Shown: positions 39,101 through 51,602 of the stretch, in pieces | How the letters are laid out: every line of letters begins with the position of its first letter | Position numbering within the stretch: the first letter of the stretch is position 1 | Assembly (NCBI GenBank): GCA_964057225.1 | Contig: OZ059895.1 | Location: 2,232,001-2,296,000, forward strand | Origin: Auanema rhodensis | Lineage: Eukaryota; Nematoda; Chromadorea; Rhabditida; Rhabditidae | DNA length: 64,000 nucleotides | Reading direction: 5' to 3' | Program-made: the position numbers and the translations under genes | Notes under the pieces: model-generated | Seen by the model: the letters and a program-made list of their open reading frames with translations, nothing else | Database searches by the model: none | What the model was told of the DNA's origin: nothing

Positions 39101-42100
39101 ATAACTAATTTTTGTATTAAGCGTTTCTCAATGTAGTATAGTGCATTCGATGCGGATTTTTAAGCTGCGTCGATCTGTGTTATCAGATTTGCGCTAGCTT
39201 AAAAATGCACCGAGATATCAACTGATATAAGTTCACACTTATATCCTCGATTTTCACCCTGAAGAATTGATTTTTTCGTTGAATAACATTGTCTATCGTC
39301 TTTGCCTTGAAAAATGGAATCTAAAAACATCTACTTTTTGCTAAATTATTTTGAAATTTTTCGAAAAAATTTTTGTCAAAATGTTTTTGGAAGCAATGTT
39401 GAGTGTACATGGAAACTCAACATACACTAATGCATCATTTTTCAAACAATCATAACTAATTTTTGTATTAAGCGTTTCTCAATGTAGTATAGTGCATTCG
39501 AATCGGATTTTTAAGCTGCGTCGATTTGTGTTATCAGATTTGCGCTAGCTTAAAAATGCACCGAGATATCAACTGATATAAGTTCACACTTATATCCTCG
39601 ATTTTCACCCTGAAGAATTGATTTTTTCGTTGAATAACATTGTCTATCGTCTTTGCCTTGAAAAATGGAATCTAAAAACATCTACTTTTTGCTAAATTAT
39701 TTTGAAATTTTTCGAAAAAATTTTTGTCAAAATGTTTTTGGAAGCAATGTTGAGTGTACATGGAAACTCAACATACACTAATGCATCATTTTTCAAACGA
39801 TCATAACTAATTTTTGTATTAAGCGTTTCTCAATGTAGTATAGTGCATTCGATGCGGATTTTTAAGCTACGTCGATCTGTGTTATCAGATTTGCGCTAGC
39901 TTAAAAATGCACCGAGATATCAACTGATATAAGTTCACACTTATATCCTCGATTTTCACCCTGAAGAATTGATTTTTTCGTTGAATAACATTGTCTATCG
40001 TCTTTGCCTTGAAAAATGGAATCTAAAAACATCTACTTTTTGCTAAATTATTTTGAAATTTTTCGAAAAAATTTTTGTCAAAATGTTTTTGGAAGCAATG
40101 TTGAGTGTACATGGAAACTCAACATACACTAATGCATCATTTTTCAAACGATCATAACTAATTTTTGTATTAAGCGTTTCTCAATGTAGTATAGTGCATT
40201 CGATGCGGATTTTTAAGCTGCGTCGATCTGTGTTATCAGATTTGCGCTAGCTTAAAAATGCACCGAGATATCAACTGATATAAGTTCACACTTATATCCT
40301 CGATTTTCACCCTGAAGAATTGATTTTTTCGTTGAATAACATTGTCTATCGTCTTTGCCTTGAAAAATGGAATCTAAAAACATCTACTTTTTGCTAAATT
40401 ATTTTGAAATTTTTCGAAAAAATTTTTGTCAAAATGTTTTTGGAAGCAATGTTGAGTGTACATGGAAACTCAACATACACTAATGCATCATTTTTCAAAC
40501 AATCATAACTAATTTTTGTATTAAGCGTTTCTCAATGTAGTATAGTGCATTCGAATCGGATTTTTAAGCTGCGTCGATTTGTGTTATCAGATTTGCGCTA
40601 GCTTAAAAATGCACCGAGATATCAACTGATATAAGTTCACACTTATATCCTCGATTTTCACCCTGAAGAATTGATTTTTTCGTTGAATAACATTGTCTAT
40701 CGTCTTTGCCTTGAAAAATGGAATCTAAAAACATCTACTTTTTGCTAAATTATTTTGAAATTTTTCGAAAAAATTTTTGTCAAAATGTTTTTGGAAGCAA
40801 TGTTGAGTGTACATGGAAACTCAACATACACTAATGCATCATTTTTCAAACGATCATAACTAATTTTTGTATCAAGCGTTTCTCGATGTAGTATAGTGCA
40901 TTCGATGCGGATTTTTAAGCTGCGTCGATCTGTGTTATCAGATTTGCGCTAGCTTAAAAATGCACCGAGATATCAACTGATATAAGTTCACACTTATATC
41001 CTCGATTTTCACCCTGAAGAATTGATTTTTTCGTTGAATAACATTGTCTATCGTCTTTGCCTTGAAAAATGGAATCTAAAAACATCTACTTTTTGCTAAA
41101 TTATTTTGAAATTTTTCGAAAAAATTTTTGTCAAAATGTTTTTGGAAGCAATGTTGAGTGTACATGGAAACTCAACATACACTAATGCATCATTTTTCAA
41201 ACGATCATAACTAATTTTTGTATTAAGCGTTTCTCAATGTAGTATAGTGCATTCGAATCGGATTTTTAAGCTGCGTCGATTTGTGTTATCAGATTTGCGC
41301 TAGCTTAAAAATGCACCGAGATATCAACTGATATAAGTTCACACTTATATCCTCGATTTTCACCCTGAAGAATTGATTTTTTCGTTGAATAACATTGTCT
41401 ATCGTCTTTGCCTTGAAAAATGGAATCTAAAAACATCTACTTTTTGCTAAATTATTTTGAAATTTTTCGAAAAAATTTTTGTCAAAATGTTTTTGGAAGC
41501 AATGTTGAGTGTACATGGAACCTCAACATACACTAATGCATCATTTTTCAAACGATCATAACTAATTTTTGTATCAAGCGTTTCTCGATGTAGTATAGTG
41601 CATTCGATGCGGATTTTTAAGCTGCGTCGATCTGTGTTATCAGATTTGCGCTAGCTTAAAAATGCACCGAGATATCAACTGATATAAGTTCACACTTATA
41701 TCCTCGATTTTCACCCTGAAGAATTAATTTTTTCGTTGAATAACATTGTCTATCGTCTTTGCCTTGAAAAATGGAATCTAAAAACATCTACTTTTTGCTA
41801 AATTATTTTGAAATTTTTCGAAAAAATTTTCGTCAAAATGTTTTTGGAAGCAATATTGAGTGTACATGGAAACTCAACATACACTAATGCATCATTTTTC
41901 AAACAATCATAACTAATTTGTGTATTAAGCGTTTCGCAATGTAGTATAGTGCATTCGATGCGGATTTTTAAGCTGCGTCGATCTGTGTTATCAGATTTGC
42001 GCTAGCTTAAAAATGCACCGAGATATCAACTGATATAAGTTCACACTTATATCCTCGATTTTCACCCTGAAGAATTGATTTTATCGTTGAATAACATTGT

Positions 42101-44582
42101 CTATCGTCTTTGCCTTGAAAAATGGAATCTAAAAACATCTACTTTTTGCTAAATTATTTTGAAATTTTTCGAAAAAATTTTTGTCAAAATGTTTTTGGAA
42201 GCAATGTTGAGTGTACATGGAAACTCAACATACACTAATGCATCATTTTTCAAACGATCATAACTAATTTTTGTATTAAGCGTTTCTCAATGTAGTATAG
42301 TGCATTCGAATCGGATTTTTAAGCTGCGTCGATTTGTGTTATCAGATTTGCGCTAGCTTAAAAATGCACCGAGATATCAACTGATATAAGTTCACACTTA
42401 TATCCTCGATTTTCACCCTGAAGAATTGATTTTTTCGTTGAATAACATTGTCTATCGTCTTTGCCTTGAAAAATGGAATCTAAAAACATCTACTTTTTGC
42501 TAAATTATTTTGAAATTTTTCGAAAAAATTTTTGTCAAAATGTTTTTGGAAGCAATGTTGAGTGTACATGGAAACTCAACATACACTAATGCATCATTTT
42601 TCAAACGATCATAACTAATTTTTGTATTAAGCGTTTCTCAATGTAGTATAGTGCATTCGAATCGGATTTTTAAGCTGCGTCGATTTGTGTTATCAGATTT
42701 GCGCTAGCTTAAAAATGCACCGAGATATCAACTGATATAAGTTCACACTTATATCCTCGATTTTCACCCTGAAGAATTGATTTTTTCGTTGAATAACATT
42801 GTCTATCGTCTTTGCCTTGAAAAATGGAATCTAAAAACATCTACTTTTTGCTAAATTATTTTGAAATTTTTCGAAAAAATTTTTGTCAAAATGTTTTTGG
42901 AAGCAATGTTGAGTGTACATGGAACCTCAACATACACTAATGCATCATTTTTCAAACGATCATAACTAATTTTTGTATCAAGCGTTTCTCGATGTAGTAT
43001 AGTGCATTCGATGCGGATTTTTAAGCTGCGTCGATCTGTGTTATCAGATTTGCGCTAGCTTAAAAATGCACCGAGATATCAACTGATATAAGTTCACACT
43101 TATATCCTCGATTTTCACCCTGAAGAATTAATTTTTTCGTTGAATAACATTGTCTATCGTCTTTGCCTTGAAAAATGGAATCTAAAAACATCTACTTTTT
43201 GCTAAATTATTTTGAAATTTTTCGAAAAAATTTTCGTCAAAATGTTTTTGGAAGCAATATTGAGTGTACATGGAAACTCAACATACACTAATGCATCATT
43301 TTTCAAACAATCATAACTAATTTGTGTATTAAGCGTTTCGCAATGTAGTATAGTGCATTCGATGCGGATTTTTAAGCTGCGTCGATCTGTGTTATCAGAT
43401 TTGCGCTAGCTTAAAAATGCACCGAGATATCAACTGATATAAGTTCACACTTATATCCTCGATTTTCACCCTGAAGAATTGATTTTATCGTTGAATAACA
43501 TTGTCTATCGTCTTTGCCTTGAAAAATGGAATCTAAAAACATCTACTTTTTGCTAAATTATTTTGAAATTTTTCGAAAAAATTTTTGTCAAAATGTTTTT
43601 GGAAGCAATGTTGAGTGTACATGGAAACTCAACATACACTAATGCATCATTTTTCAAACGATCATAACTAATTTTTGTATTAAGCGTTTCTCAATGTAGT
43701 ATAGTGCATTCGAATCGGATTTTTAAGCTGCGTCGATTTGTGTTATCAGATTTGCGCTAGCTTAAAAATGCACCGAGATATCAACTGATATAAGTTCACA
43801 CTTATATCCTCGATTTTCACCCTGAAGAATTGATTTTTTCGTTGAATAACATTGTCTATCGTCTTTGCCTTGAAAAATGGAATCTAAAAACATCTACTTT
43901 TTGCTAAATTATTTTGAAATTTTTCGAAAAAATTTTTGTCAAAATGTTTTTGGAAGCAATGTTGAGTGTACATGGAAACTCAACATACACTAATGCATCA
44001 TTTTTCAAACGATCATAACTAATTTTTGTATCAAGCGTTTCTCGATGTAGTATAGTGCATTCGATGCGGATTTTTAAGCTGCGTCGATCTGTGTTATCAG
44101 ATTTGCGCTAGCTTAAAAATGCACCGAGATATCAACTGATATAAGTTCACACTTATATCCTCGATTTTCACCCTGAAGAATTGATTTTTTCGTTGAATAA
44201 CATTGTCTATCGTCTTTGCCTTGAAAAATGGAATCTAAAAACATCTACTTTTTGCTAAATTATTTTGAAATTTTTCGAAAAAATTTTTGTCAAAATGTTT
44301 TTGGAAGCAATGTTGAGTGTACATGGAAACTCAACATACACTAATGCATCATTTTTCAAACGATCATAACTAATTTTTGTATCAAGCGTTTCTCGATGTA
44401 GTATAGTGCATTCGATGCGGATTTTTAAGCTGCGTCGATCTGTGTTATCAGATTTGCGCTAGCTTAAAAATGCACCGAGATATCAACTGATATAAGTTCA
44501 CACTTATATCCTCGATTTTCACCCTGAAGAATTAATTTTTTCGTTGAATAACATTGTCTATCGTCTTTGCCTTGAAAAATGG
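36159..44582. repeat. Block M104-M127: near-copy of M83-M101 with internal expansions
   Basis: The tags of the preceding block recur in the same order. TGGATTCTAAAA at the M83 boundary (28786) returns at 36157, a 7371-bp (21-unit) shift. The AAAGTTTTG tag at 30241 returns at 38314 (23 units). TTTTCGTC at 32701 returns at 41827 (26 units) and at 34456 returns at 43231 (25 units). The changing offset shows local gains and losses. M106-M109 gains two units of a GAATCGG / CTCGA dimer. M114-M116 is a second copy of the trimer M111-M113. The M96 equivalent is missing. No gene is present. Confidence 0.88.
38616..40721. repeat. Trimer duplication (2 x 1053 bp), M111-M113 and M114-M116
   Basis: The order TATTAAG with AGCTACG, TATTAAG with AGCTGCG, then CAAACA with GAATCGG and GATTTG appears at 38616-39668 and again at 39669-40721. 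In the earlier block the order occurs once, as M88-M90. The second trimer copy is therefore an expansion specific to this block. Confidence 0.85.
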
Positions 44583-47500
44583 AATCTAAAAACATCTACT
44601 TTTTGCTAAATTATTTTGAAATTTTTCGAAAAAATTTTTGTCAAAATGTTTTTGGAAGCAATATTGAGTGTACATGGAAACTCAACATACACTAATGCAT
44701 CATTTTTCAAACAATCATAACTAATTTTTTTATCAAGCGTTTCTCAATGTAGTATAGTGCATTCGATGCGGATTTTTAAGCTGCGTCGATCTGTGTTATC
44801 AGATTTGCGCTAGCTTAAAAATGCACCGAGATATCAACTGATATAAGTTCACACTTATATCCTCGATTTTCACCCTGAAGAATTAATTTTTTCGTTGAAT
44901 AGCATTGTCCATCGTCTTTGCCTTGAAAAAGGAAATCTAAAAACATCTACTTTTTGCTAAATTATTCTGAAATTTTTCGAAAAAATTTTTGTCAAAATGT
45001 TTTTGGAAGCAATGTTGAGTGTACATGGAAACTCAACATACACTAATGCATCATTTTTCAAACGATCATAACTAATTTTTGTATCAAGCGTTTCTCAATG
45101 TAGTATAGTGCATTCGATGCGGATTTTTAAGCTGCGTCGATCTGTGTTATCAGATTTGCGCTAGCTTAAAAATGCACCGAGATATCAACTGATATAAGTT
45201 CACACTTATATCCTCGATTTTCACCCTGAAGAATTAATTTTTTCGTTGAATAGCATTGTCCATCGTCTTTGCCTTGAAAAAAGAAATCTAAAAACATCTA
45301 CTTTTTGCTAAATTATTCTGAAATTTTTCGAAAAAATTTTTGTCAAAATGTTTTTGGAAGCAATGTTGAGTGTACATGGAAACTCAACATACACTAATGC
45401 ATCATTTTTCAAACGATCATAACTAATTTTTGTATCAAGCGTTTCTCAATGTAGTATAGTGCATTCGATGCGGATTTTTAAGCTGCGTCGATCTGTGTTA
45501 TCAGATTTGCGCTAGCTTAAAAATGCACCGAGATATCAACTGATATAAGTTCACACTTATATCCTCGATTTTCACCCTGAAGAATTAATTTTTTCGTTGA
45601 ATAACATTGTCCATCGTCTTTGCCTGGAAAAATGGAATCTAAAAACATCTACTTTTTGCTAAATTATTTTGAAATTTTTCGAAAAAATTTTTGTCAAAAT
45701 GTTTTTGGAAGCAATGTTGAGTGTACATGGAAACTCAACATACACTAATGCATCATTTTTCAAACAATCATAACTAATTTGTGTATTAAGCGTTTTTCAA
45801 TGTAGTATAGTGCATTCGATGCGGATTTTTAAGCTGCGTCGATCTGTGTTATCAGATTTGCGCTAGCTTAAAAATGCACCGAGATATCAACTGATATAAG
45901 TTCACACTTATATCCTCGATTTTCACCCTGAAGAATTAATTTTTTCGTTGAATAACATTGTCCATCGTCTTTGCCTGGAAAAATGGAATCTAAAAACATC
46001 TACTTTTTGCTAAATTATTTTGAAATTTTTCGAAAAAATTTTTGTCAAAATGTTTTTGGAAGCAATGTTGAGTGTACATGGAAACTCAACATACACTAAT
46101 GCATCATTTTTCAAACAATCATAACTAATTTGTGTATTAAGCGTTTTTCAATGTAGTATAGTGCATTCGATGCGGATTTTTAAGCTGCGTCGATCTGTGT
46201 TATCAGATTTGCGCTAGCTTAAAAATGCACCGAGATATCAACTGATATAAGTTCACACTTATATCCTCGATTTTCACCCTGAAGAATTAATTTTTTCGTT
46301 GAATAACATTGTCTATCGTCTTTGCCTTGAAAAATGGAATCTAAAAACATCTACTTTTTGCTAAATTATTTTGAAATTTTTCGAAAAAATTTTTGTCAAA
46401 ATGTTTTTGGAAGCAATGTTGAGTGTACATGGAAACTCAACATACACTAATGCATCATTTTTCAAACAATCATAACTAATTTGTGTATCAAGCGTTTCTC
46501 AATGTAGTATAGTGCATTCGATGCGGATTTTTAAGCTGCGTCGATCTGTGTTATCAGATTTGCGCTAGCTTAAAAATGCACCGAGATATCAACTGATATA
46601 AGTTCACACTTATATCCTCGATTTTCACCCTGAAGAATTGATTTTTTCGTTGAATAACATTGTCTATCGTCTTTGCCTTGAAAAATGGAATCTAAAAACA
46701 TCTACTTTTTGCTAAATTATTTTGAAATTTTTCGAAAAAATTTTTGTCAAAATGTTTTTGGAAGCAATGTTGAGTGTACATGGAAACTCAACATACACTA
46801 ATGCATCATTTTTCAAACGATCATAACTAATTTTTGTATTAAGCGTTTCTCAATGTAGTATAGTGCATTCGAATCGGATTTTTAAGCTGCGTCGATTTGT
46901 GTTATCAGATTTGCGCTAGCTTAAAAATGCACCGAGATATCAACTGATATAAGTTCACACTTATATCCTCGATTTTCACCCTGAAGAATTGATTTTTTCG
47001 TTGAATAACATTGTCTATCGTCTTTGCCTTGAAAAATGGAATCTAAAAACATCTACTTTTTGCTAAATTATTTTGAAATTTTTCGAAAAAATTTTTGTCA
47101 AAATGTTTTTGGAAGCAATGTTGAGTGTACATGGAAACTCAACATACACTAATGCATCATTTTTCAAACGATCATAACTAATTTTTGTATTAAGCGTTTC
47201 TCAATGTAGTATAGTGCATTCGAATCGGATTTTTAAGCTGCGTCGATTTGTGTTATCAGATTTGCGCTAGCTTAAAAATGCACCGAGATATCAACTGATA
47301 TAAGTTCACACTTATATCCTCGATTTTCACCCTGAAGAATTGATTTTTTCGTTGAATAACATTGTCTATCGTCTTTGCCTTGAAAAATGGAATCTAAAAA
47401 CATCTACTTTTTGCTAAATTATTTTGAAATTTTTCGAAAAAATTTTTGTCAAAATGTTTTTGGAAGCAATGTTGAGTGTACATGGAAACTCAACATACAC

Positions 47501-50500
47501 TAATGCATCATTTTTCAAACAATCATAACTAATTTGTGTATTAAGCGTTTTTCAATGTAGTATAGTGCATTCGATGCGGATTTTTAAGCTGCGTCGATCT
47601 GTGTTATCAGATTTGCGCTAGCTTAAAAATGCACCGAGATATCAACTGATATAAGTTCACACTTATATCCTCGATTTTCACCCTGAAGAATTAATTTTTT
47701 CGTTGAATAGCATTGTCCATCGTCTTTGCCTTGAAAAAAGAAATCTAAAAACATCTACTTTTTGCTAAATTATTCTGAAATTTTTCGAAAAAATTTTTGT
47801 CAAAATGTTTTTGGAAGCAATGTTGAGTGTACATGGAAACTCAACATACACTAATGCATCATTTTTCAAACGATCATAACTAATTTTTGTATCAAGCGTT
47901 TCTCAATGTAGTATAGTGCATTCGATGCGGATTTTTAAGCTGCGTCGATCTGTGTTATCAGATTTGCGCTAGCTTAAAAATGCACCGAGATATCAACTGA
48001 TATAAGTTCACACTTATATCCTCGATTTTCACCCTGAAGAATTAATTTTTTCGTTGAATAACATTGTCCATCGTCTTTGCCTGGAAAAATGGAATCTAAA
48101 AACATCTACTTTTTGCTAAATTATTTTGAAATTTTTCGAAAAAATTTTTGTCAAAATGTTTTTGGAAGCAATGTTGAGTGTACATGGAAACTCAACATAC
48201 ACTAATGCATCATTTTTCAAACAATCATAACTAATTTGTGTATTAAGCGTTTTTCAATGTAGTATAGTGCATTCGATGCGGATTTTTAAGCTGCGTCGAT
48301 CTGTGTTATCAGATTTGCGCTAGCTTAAAAATGCACCGAGATATCAACTGATATAAGTTCACACTTATATCCTCGATTTTCACCCTGAAGAATTAATTTT
48401 TTCGTTGAATAACATTGTCCATCGTCTTTGCCTGGAAAAATGGAATCTAAAAACATCTACTTTTTGCTAAATTATTTTGAAATTTTTCGAAAAAATTTTT
48501 GTCAAAATGTTTTTGGAAGCAATGTTGAGTGTACATGGAAACTCAACATACACTAATGCATCATTTTTCAAACAATCATAACTAATTTGTGTATTAAGCG
48601 TTTTTCAATGTAGTATAGTGCATTCGATGCGGATTTTTAAGCTGCGTCGATCTGTGTTATCAGATTTGCGCTAGCTTAAAAATGCACCGAGATATCAACT
48701 GATATAAGTTCACACTTATATCCTCGATTTTCACCCTGAAGAATTAATTTTTTCGTTGAATAACATTGTCTATCGTCTTTGCCTTGAAAAATGGAATCTA
48801 AAAACATCTACTTTTTGCTAAATTATTTTGAAATTTTTCGAAAAAATTTTTGTCAAAATGTTTTTGGAAGCAATGTTGAGTGAACATGGAAACTCAACAT
48901 ACACTAATGCATCATTTTTCAAACAATCATAACTAATTTGTGTATCAAGCGTTTCTCAATGTAGTATAGTGCATTCGATGCGGATTTTTAAGCTGCGTCG
49001 ATCTGTGTTATCAGATTTGCGCTAGCTTAAAAATGCACCGAGATATCAACTGATATAAGTTCACACTTATATCCTCGATTTTCACCCTGAAGAATTGATT
49101 TTTTCGTTGAATAACATTGTCTATCGTCTTTGCCTTGAAAAATGGAATCTAAAAACATCTACTTTTTGCTAAATTATTTTGAAATTTTTCGAAAAAATTT
49201 TTGTCAAAATGTTTTTGGAAGCAATGTTGAGTGTACATGGAAACTCAACATACACTAATGCATCATTTTTCAAACGATCATAACTAATTTTTGTATTAAG
49301 CGTTTCTCAATGTAGTATAGTGCATTCGAATCGGATTTTTAAGCTGCGTCGATTTGTGTTATCAGATTTGCGCTAGCTTAAAAATGCACCGAGATATCAA
49401 CTGATATAAGTTCACACTTATATCCTCGATTTTCACCCTGAAGAATTGATTTTTTCGTTGAATAACATTGTCTATCGTCTTTGCCTTGAAAAATGGAATC
49501 TAAAAACATCTACTTTTTGCTAAATTATTTTGAAATTTTTCGAAAAAATTTTTGTCAAAATGTTTTTGGAAGCAATGTTGAGTGTACATGGAAACTCAAC
49601 ATACACTAATGCATCATTTTTCAAACGATCATAACTAATTTTTGTATTAAGCGTTTCTCAATGTAGTATAGTGCATTCGAATCGGATTTTTAAGCTGCGT
49701 CGATTTGTGTTATCAGATTTGCGCTAGCTTAAAAATGCACCGAGATATCAACTGATATAAGTTCACACTTATATCCTCGATTTTCACCCTGAAGAATTGA
49801 TTTTTTCGTTGAATAACATTGTCTATCGTCTTTGCCTTGAAAAATGGAATCTAAAAACATCTACTTTTTGCTAAATTATTTTGAAATTTTTCGAAAAAAT
49901 TTTTGTCAAAATGTTTTTGGAAGCAATGTTGAGTGTACATGGAAACTCAACATACACTAATGCATCATTTTTCAAACAATCATAACTAATTTGTGTATTA
50001 AGCGTTTTTCAATGTAGTATAGTGCATTCGATGCGGATTTTTAAGCTGCGTCGATCTGTGTTATCAGATTTGCGCTAGCTTAAAAATGCACCGAGATATC
50101 AACTGATATAAGTTCACACTTATATCCTCGATTTTCACCCTGAAGAATTAATTTTTTCGTTGAATAACATTGTCTATCGTCTTTGCCTTGAAAAATGGAA
50201 TCTAAAAACATCTACTTTTTGCTAAATTATTTTGAAATTTTTCGAAAAAATTTTTGTCAAAATGTTTTTGGAAGCAATGTTGAGTGAACATGGAAACTCA
50301 ACATACACTAATGCATCATTTTTCAAACAATCATAACTAATTTGTGTATCAAGCGTTTCTCAATGTAGTATAGTGCATTCGATGCGGATTTTTAAGCTGC
50401 GTCGATCTGTGTTATCAGATTTGCGCTAGCTTAAAAATGCACCGAGATATCAACTGATATAAGTTCACACTTATATCCTCGATTTTCACCCTGAAGAATT

Positions 50501-51602
50501 GATTTTTTCGTTGAATAACATTGTCTATCGTCTTTGCCTTGAAAAATGGAATCTAAAAACATCTACTTTTTGCTAAATTATTTTGAAATTTTTCGAAAAA
50601 ATTTTTGTCAAAATGTTTTTGGAAGCAATGTTGAGTGTACATGGAAACTCAACATACACTAATGCATCATTTTTCAAACGATCATAACTAATTTTTGTAT
50701 TAAGCGTTTCTCAATGTAGTATAGTGCATTCGAATCGGATTTTTAAGCTGCGTCGATTTGTGTTATCAGATTTGCGCTAGCTTAAAAATGCACCGAGATA
50801 TCAACTGATATAAGTTCACACTTATATCCTCGATTTTCACCCTGAAGAATTGATTTTTTCGTTGAATAACATTGTCTATCGTCTTTGCCTTGAAAAATGG
50901 AATCTAAAAACATCTACTTTTTGCTAAATTATTTTGAAATTTTTCGAAAAAATTTTTGTCAAAATGTTTTTGGAAGCAATGTTGAGTGTACATGGAAACT
51001 CAACATACACTAATGCATCATTTTTCAAACGATCATAACTAATTTTTGTATTAAGCGTTTCTCAATGTAGTATAGTGCATTCGAATCGGATTTTTAAGCT
51101 GCGTCGATTTGTGTTATCAGATTTGCGCTAGCTTAAAAATGCACCGAGATATCAACTGATATAAGTTCACACTTATATCCTCGATTTTCACCCTGAAGAA
51201 TTGATTTTTTCGTTGAATAACATTGTCTATCGTCTTTGCCTTGAAAAATGGAATCTAAAAACATCTACTTTTTGCTAAATTATTTTGAAATTTTTCGAAA
51301 AAATTTTTGTCAAAATGTTTTTGGAAGCAATGTTGAGTGTACATGGAAACTCAACATACACTAATGCATCATTTTTCAAACGATCATAACTAATTTTTGT
51401 ATCAAGCGTTTCTCGATGTAGTATAGTGCATTCGATGCGGATTTTTAAGCTGCGTCGATCTGTGTTATCAGATTTGCGCTAGCTTAAAAATGCACCGAGA
51501 TATCAACTGATATAAGTTCACACTTATATCCTCGATTTTCACCCTGAAGAATTGATTTTTTCGTTGAATAACATTGTCTATCGTCTTTGCCTTGAAAAAT
51601 GG
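44583..51602. repeat. Block M128-M147: 7-monomer and 4-monomer higher-order repeats
   Basis: M128-M131 resemble M78-M80 (AATTTTTTTATC, ATTCTG, then CCTGG with TTTTCAATG). M130-M136 (45285-47741) recur as M137-M143 (47742-50198) at a shift of 2457 bp; for example ATTCTG lies at 45315 and 47772. Within the second copy, M140-M142 recur as M144-M146 at 1404 bp, tagged by the rare TGAACATGG at 48881 and 50285. The tag is missing from M133, so it arose after the 7-unit duplication and before the 4-unit one. No gene is present. Confidence 0.88.
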
